From NCBI GenBank assembly GCA_000335735.1, contig AMYY01000005.1, positions 57,632 to 121,631 on the forward strand: a DNA stretch of 64,000 nt. The letters run 5' to 3'. Both the position numbers and the translations under genes were made by a program. The number at the start of each line of letters is the position of its first letter. The stretch's first letter is position 1. The stretch comes from an alpha proteobacterium L41A. Lineage in GTDB: Bacteria > Pseudomonadota > Alphaproteobacteria > Caulobacterales > Caulobacteraceae. Below the pieces are notes generated by a model, which saw nothing but the letters and a program-made list of their open reading frames with translations, was not told the DNA's origin and searched no databases. This document shows positions 58,895 through 64,000 of the stretch, one piece after another.

Positions 58895-60964
58895 TTACCA
58901 GATGCGGGCGCGGGCCTCGGGCGCGATATATTCCTTCTGGTCCGGGGAGACGCCGAAGGCCGCGTACCAGGCGTCGATGTTGCGCGGCGAGGTCGCGGCG
59001 CGCACCGGGCCGGGCGAGTGCGGGTCGGTGGTCAGCTGCTCCTTCAGCGCCGCCTCGCGCGATTTCTCGCGCCAGACCTGCGCCCAGCCCAGGAAGACGC
59101 GCTGATCGCCCGTCAGCCCGTCGATGACCGGCGCCGGCTGGCCGTTCAGAGACTTGTGATAGGCGTCCAGGGCCAGCAGCAGGCCGCCCAGGTCGGCGAT
59201 GTTCTCGCCCATCGTCAGGTCGCCGTTGACGTGCACGCCGGGGATCGGCTCCAGCTTGTCATAGATGTCGCCCAGCACCTTGGCGCGCGCCTCGAAGCGG
59301 GCGGCGTCTTCCGGCGTCCACCAGTCGCGCAGCACGCCGTCGCCGTCCGACTTGCGGCCCTGATCGTCGAAGCCGTGGGTGATCTCGTGGCCGATGACCG
59401 CGCCGATGCCGCCGTAGTTGACGGCTGGATCCGCGTTCGGATCGAAGAAGGGCGCCTGGAGGATGGCGGCCGGGAAGACGATCTCGTTGCGCGGCGGGTT
59501 GTAGTAGGCGTTCACCGTCTGGGGCGTCATGCCCCATTCCAGCGGATCGACCGGCTTGCCGATCTTGCCGCGCTTGTAGGACCATTCGAAGGCCGAGGAG
59601 CGTTCGACGTTGCCGTACAGATCGTCGGCCTTCAGCTCCAGGCCGTCATACGAGCGCCACTTGTCGGGATAGCCGATCTTCACGCCGAACTTGGACATCT
59701 TGTACAGGGCCTGCTCGCGCGTTGGCTCGCTCATCCAGTCCAGGGTCTTCAGCCGCTCGGTCATGGCGTCGCGGATGTTGCCGACCAGGGCTTCCATCTG
59801 GGCCTTGGACGAGGCGGGGAAGTGCAGGCGGACATATTCCTGCGCCAGGACCTCGCCCAGCTGGCCGTCGACCAGGGCCACCCCCCGGTTCCAGCGGGGC
59901 CGGTTTTCGGGCTGACCGCGCAGCGTCTTGCCACGGAAGTCAAAGCGGGCGTCGACGAAGGCCTTTGACAGATAGGGGCTGGCCTGATCGATGACGTTGA
60001 ACGCCTGCCAGGCCTTCAGCGTCTCGATGGGAGTGTCGGCGAACACCTGGGCGATGGCGGGGATGGCGGTGTTTTCCATCAGCACCAGGGTGTCGACGTC
60101 CGACACCTGGGCGCCCGCCAGGAAGCCGGCCCAGTCGAAGCCGGGAGCCAGGGTCGCCAGGTCCGAGGCCTTGGCCGGGTTGTACAGCTTGTCGATCTGG
60201 CGACGCTCGACCGTCGTCCACTGCTTGTCGGCGACCTTGGTTTCGAAGGCCAGGATGTCGGCGGCGGTCTTGGCCGGATCGGCCCAGCCGATGGCGGTCA
60301 GGGTGGTCGTCAGATAGGCCAGATAGGCCTCGCGCTGGGCGGCGAAGTCGGGCTTCAGATAGTAGTCGCGGTCCGGCAGGCCCAGCGAGCCCTGACCCAG
60401 ATAGGCCGAGTTCAGATTGGGGTTCTTCAGATCCTCGAACACGTCGATGCCGAACAGGGAGCCGCCGAAGGCAGAATGGCTCTCGCCCATCAGGCGCGCC
60501 ATGCCGGCGTGGTCGGTGACCGCCTTGACGGCGGCGAGGTCGGCGGCCAGCGGCGTTGCGCCCAGCTGCTCGATCTTTGCCTCGTCCATGAAGCTGGCGT
60601 ACAGGGCGCCGACCTTGCGGGCGTTCTCGTTGGCGGGATTGGCGGCGCTGGTCTCGATGATCGACTTCAGCTGGGACTGGGCGTTCTCATACAGGACGTC
60701 GAACGGGCCGAAGCGCGACTTGTCGGCCGGAATCTCGGTCGTGCGCAGATACGTTCCGTTGGCGTATTCGTTGAAGTCGTCGCCGGGCTTCACCGAGGTG
60801 TTGCGACCGGCCAGATCGAAGCCCCAGGCGCCGAAGGGGCTGTGGGCCATGTTGGGCATGCCGTGCGAATGCTGGGCCGAAGCGTCCTGGGCCGAGGCCG
60901 CGCCGCCGGTGAGAGCGACGACGATACAGGCCGAGCAGGCGGCCATCAGACGAATGCGAGTCAT
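58895..60964 (-). CDS. M13-family metallopeptidase (neprilysin/PepO-like)
   Basis: A 689-residue exported zinc peptidase. A signal peptide (MTRIRLMAACSACIVVALTG) precedes the M13 N-terminal domain. The catalytic HEITH (HExxH) is near residues 522-526, within VIGHEITHGFDDQGR, and the third ligand region ENIADLGGLLLALDAY follows. Terminal RARIW is the conserved M13 C-terminus. It cleaves peptides at the periplasm or cell surface; natural substrate unknown. The start was set at ATG 60964 at the signal peptide, with an earlier frame rejected. Confidence 0.93.
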   Translation of the reverse strand: MTRIRLMAACSACIVVALTGGAASAQDASAQHSHGMPNMAHSPFGAWGFDLAGRNTSVKPGDDFNEYANGTYLRTTEIPADKSRFGPFDVLYENAQSQLKSIIETSAANPANENARKVGALYASFMDEAKIEQLGATPLAADLAAVKAVTDHAGMARLMGESHSAFGGSLFGIDVFEDLKNPNLNSAYLGQGSLGLPDRDYYLKPDFAAQREAYLAYLTTTLTAIGWADPAKTAADILAFETKVADKQWTTVERRQIDKLYNPAKASDLATLAPGFDWAGFLAGAQVSDVDTLVLMENTAIPAIAQVFADTPIETLKAWQAFNVIDQASPYLSKAFVDARFDFRGKTLRGQPENRPRWNRGVALVDGQLGEVLAQEYVRLHFPASSKAQMEALVGNIRDAMTERLKTLDWMSEPTREQALYKMSKFGVKIGYPDKWRSYDGLELKADDLYGNVERSSAFEWSYKRGKIGKPVDPLEWGMTPQTVNAYYNPPRNEIVFPAAILQAPFFDPNADPAVNYGGIGAVIGHEITHGFDDQGRKSDGDGVLRDWWTPEDAARFEARAKVLGDIYDKLEPIPGVHVNGDLTMGENIADLGGLLLALDAYHKSLNGQPAPVIDGLTGDQRVFLGWAQVWREKSREAALKEQLTTDPHSPGPVRAATSPRNIDAWYAAFGVSPDQKEYIAPEARARIW

Positions 60965-61051
60965 GGATACAGAGGGTCCCGATTGAGGTCGGGCGCACCA
61001 TTGCGCCGGTGCGGCGGTCTGTCGCATGACGTTTTTGTAATCTTCGCGCCG

Positions 61052-61636
61052 CTAAGGGCGGGGCAGGTCTCGGCAGAAGTCGGCCAGCACTTGCGGGTAA
61101 AGCTGATGCTCCGCAGTCTTGACCCGTTCGGCCAGGGCCTCGGCCGTGTCGCCCTCGACGATGGGCACGCGCGCCTGGCCCAGGATCGGGCCATCGTCCA
61201 CGCCCTCGGTCACCAGATGGACCGTGCAGCCAGCCTCGGCGTCGCCGGCGGCGATGGCGCGGGCGTGGGTGTCCAGACCCGGATAGAGGGGCAGCAGGCT
61301 GGGGTGGATGTTCAGCATCCGCTCGCGCCAGCCGCCGACCAGCCAGGGCGTCAGCACACGCATATAGCCGGCCAGCGCCACGACCTCGACGCCGGCGTCG
61401 CGCAGTACGGCGTCCACCGCCCGCTCATGCGCCTCGCGATCCTTGCCGAACGGTTTGTGCGCCACGGCCGCTGTCGCCACGCCCTTGGCCGCCGCAATCG
61501 CCAGACCGCCCGCGCCCTCGATGTTCGACAGCACCAGCACGACCTCATAGCCGCTGTCCGGCGCCTGACCGGCGTCGATCAGAGCCGCCATGTTGGAGCC
61601 CGCCCCCGAGATCAGGACGGCGACGCGCGTGGTCAC
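61052..61636 (-). CDS. purN: Phosphoribosylglycinamide formyltransferase
   Basis: Third step of purine synthesis: transfers formyl from 10-formyl-THF to GAR. The 194-residue product has LISGAGSNMAALIDAG (phosphate binding), HPSLLPLYPGLDTH with the active-site His, and HLVTEGVDDGPIL with the catalytic Asp. Start GTG 61636, four bases after the purM stop. Confidence 0.95.
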   Translation of the reverse strand: MTTRVAVLISGAGSNMAALIDAGQAPDSGYEVVLVLSNIEGAGGLAIAAAKGVATAAVAHKPFGKDREAHERAVDAVLRDAGVEVVALAGYMRVLTPWLVGGWRERMLNIHPSLLPLYPGLDTHARAIAAGDAEAGCTVHLVTEGVDDGPILGQARVPIVEGDTAEALAERVKTAEHQLYPQVLADFCRDLPRP

Positions 61637-61640
61637 GAGA

Positions 61641-62678
<1,038 letters not shown>

Positions 62679-62757
62679 GGGATCTCGGGCCTGAATCGGG
62701 GCGGAAATGCAGCGCGGCTCTTGCCACAGGTAGGATGCGCGGGGCTATAGCATCGGA

Positions 62758-63906
62758 ATGACGCCGATCACCACCACCGAGGCGCTGGCCGATTTCTGCG
62801 CCCGCGTAGCTAACGCTCCTTTCATCACGGTCGACACCGAGTTCATGCGGGAAACGACCTATTGGCCGAAGCTGTGCCTGATCCAGGCGGCCTCGGCCGA
62901 TCACGCCGCCATCATCGATCCGATGGCGGAGGGGCTGGATATGGAGCCGTTCCTGGATCTGTTGCGCGACGAGAAGATCGTGAAGGTCTTCCACGCCTGC
63001 CGACAGGACGTAGAAATCTTCGTGCGCCTTGGGGCCATGCCCAAGCCGATGTTCGACACCCAGGTCGCCGCCATGGCCGCCGGGTTCGGCGAACAGGTCG
63101 CCTATGATTCGCTGGTGCGGCAGATGCTGCGGATTGAGGTGGACAAGGGCAGCCGCTTCACCGACTGGGCGCGCCGGCCGTTGTCGGAGAACCAACTGGT
63201 CTATGCGCTGGGCGATGTGACCCACCTTGCGGCGCTCTATCCCAAGCTGCGCGACCGGCTGCAGAAGGAAGGCCGGCTGGAGTGGGTGATGTCGGAGATG
63301 GAGAGCCTGACCGATCCGGCCCTCTACGACACCAATCCCGAAAACGCCTGGAAGCGGCTGAAGCCCAAGAAGTTCTCGGCCAAATATCTGGCGGCGTTCA
63401 AGGCCGTCGCCGTCTGGCGCGAGCGGGCGGCGCAGGAGCGCGACCAGCCGCGCGGCCGCATCCTGAAGGACGAGGGCATCGACGAGATCGCCCAGCAGAC
63501 TCCGACGGATGTCGAGGCTTTCAATCGCCTGCGCTCGGTGCCCAAGGGCTTTGGCGGTTCACGGCTGGGTCTGGAACTTGCCGAGGAACTGAAGCGGGTT
63601 CTGGCCGATCCCGAATCGCATGCGCCCGAGATGGAGCGCCCGGCCCATCGCCAGCCGGCCCCGCCGTCCGTGGTGGAACTGTTGAAGGTGCTGCTGAAGG
63701 CCAAGAGCGACAACGCCGGCGTGGCCTCCAAGCTGATCGCCACCGTGTCGGACCTGGAAAAGATCGCCATCAGCGACGACGCCGACATCGACGCGATGAA
63801 GGGCTGGCGCCGCCAGATCTTCGGCGAGGATGCGCTGAAGCTGAAGCGCGGCGAGATCGCCCTGGTGCTGAACGGCGCGCGGGTGGAAGTGGTCGAGATC
63901 GAGTAG
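62758..63906 (+). CDS. rnd: Ribonuclease D
   Basis: 3'-5' exonuclease for tRNA 3' maturation. The 382-residue protein has DEDD motifs: VDTEFMRETTYWPK (Asp-Glu), HACRQDVEIF (Asp) and YALGDVTHLAALY (Asp, His/Tyr). One or two HRDC domains follow (KAVAVWRERAAQERDQPRG). Single gene, with the repeat element after it. Confidence 0.95.
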   Translation: MTPITTTEALADFCARVANAPFITVDTEFMRETTYWPKLCLIQAASADHAAIIDPMAEGLDMEPFLDLLRDEKIVKVFHACRQDVEIFVRLGAMPKPMFDTQVAAMAAGFGEQVAYDSLVRQMLRIEVDKGSRFTDWARRPLSENQLVYALGDVTHLAALYPKLRDRLQKEGRLEWVMSEMESLTDPALYDTNPENAWKRLKPKKFSAKYLAAFKAVAVWRERAAQERDQPRGRILKDEGIDEIAQQTPTDVEAFNRLRSVPKGFGGSRLGLELAEELKRVLADPESHAPEMERPAHRQPAPPSVVELLKVLLKAKSDNAGVASKLIATVSDLEKIAISDDADIDAMKGWRRQIFGEDALKLKRGEIALVLNGARVEVVEIE

Positions 63907-63919
63907 GGTTTACAGGTCT

Positions 63920-63956
63920 CCTCCCCGCTTTGCGGGGAGGGGGACCGCGAAGCGGT
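63920..63956. repeat. Inverted-repeat element after rnd
   Basis: CCTCCCCGC-TTT-GCGGGGAGG (63920-63940) and ACCGC-GAA-GCGGT (63944-63956). Same two-hairpin architecture as the start of the element at 45917, but a different sequence; the element may continue past the window. It could also help terminate rnd. Confidence 0.75.
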
Positions 63957-64000
63957 GGAGGGGCTCTTGAAGTCCCACAGGCGCCCGCGATGCGGCTTAG

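Overview
The window is high-GC bacterial chromosome from an alphaproteobacterium of the order Caulobacterales, most likely Brevundimonas or a close relative. Two gene blocks point there. The first is a TolC-family gene, popZ (polar organiser), a small membrane-protein gene and valS in a row. The second is the divK-pleD pair (polar-development response regulator and diguanylate cyclase) followed by convergent rpmG. A LexA-type site of the alphaproteobacterial form (GTTC-N7-GTTC), a phasin gene and a Caulobacter-like DNA polymerase IV with an N-terminal zinc ribbon agree with this. The species is inference. No phage, insertion sequence, integrase, CRISPR array or rRNA was seen.

Layout. 1-3966: dksA, gltX, a small secreted protein, a LOG-family nucleotide hydrolase and a lipoprotein followed by a possible structured RNA. 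3976-9928 (minus): a six-gene Mrp/Mnh cation/proton antiporter operon whose first gene is an A-B fusion; every junction is a 4-base overlap. 10147-11988: tRNA-Asn, a TrmH-type methyltransferase, tRNA-Cys and a degenerate isoaspartyl-methyltransferase homologue. 12129-18396: TolC-family protein, popZ, small membrane protein, valS and tlyA. 18557-24974: glycine-zipper protein, RNA m5U-type methyltransferase, SOS-box-preceded radical SAM protein, D,D-carboxypeptidase with a SPOR domain, phasin and a SnoaL-like protein. 25147-34158: clpS-clpA, a FemAB/GNAT-like protein coupled to RidA, unknown proteins, polysaccharide deacetylase, pncB and dinB. 34265-40348: divK-pleD, rpmG, a secreted unknown, and the rnr-Nudix-DUF5990 operon. 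40467-45641: reverse transsulfuration pair (cystathionine beta-synthase and gamma-synthase/lyase), a small unknown, a frameshifted IF-1-like gene beside a cold-shock gene, a TorF-type porin and a nitronate-monooxygenase-like enzyme. 45642-46105: gene-free, with a composite inverted-repeat element. 46106-48237: queF, then a visibly AT-richer two-gene insert (predicted PD-(D/E)XK nuclease plus unknown partner). 48298-57866: DUF817, DedA, nitroreductase, Nudix, cysE, TonB receptor, acyltransferase-like membrane protein, DUF3126, DUF2164 and ABC-F. 58019-63906: ndk, small lipoprotein, M13 peptidase, purM-purN and rnd, ending in a repeat element.

Most of the content is housekeeping: translation (gltX, valS, tRNAs, rpmG), RNA modification and decay (tlyA, TrmH-type, RlmD-type, rnr, rnd), proteolysis (clpS/clpA), purine synthesis (purM/purN), NAD salvage (pncB), sulfur amino acids (cysE, CBS, CGS/CGL) and cell-cycle polarity (popZ, divK, pleD). 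The best candidate for an undescribed system is the two-gene insert at 46685-48237: translationally coupled, compositionally foreign, with a nuclease-like fold in the first protein and no recognised family for the second. Other leads are a frameshifted IF-1-like gene next to cspA, a compound LexA-type site before a radical SAM gene, and a possible small RNA at 3870-3966.
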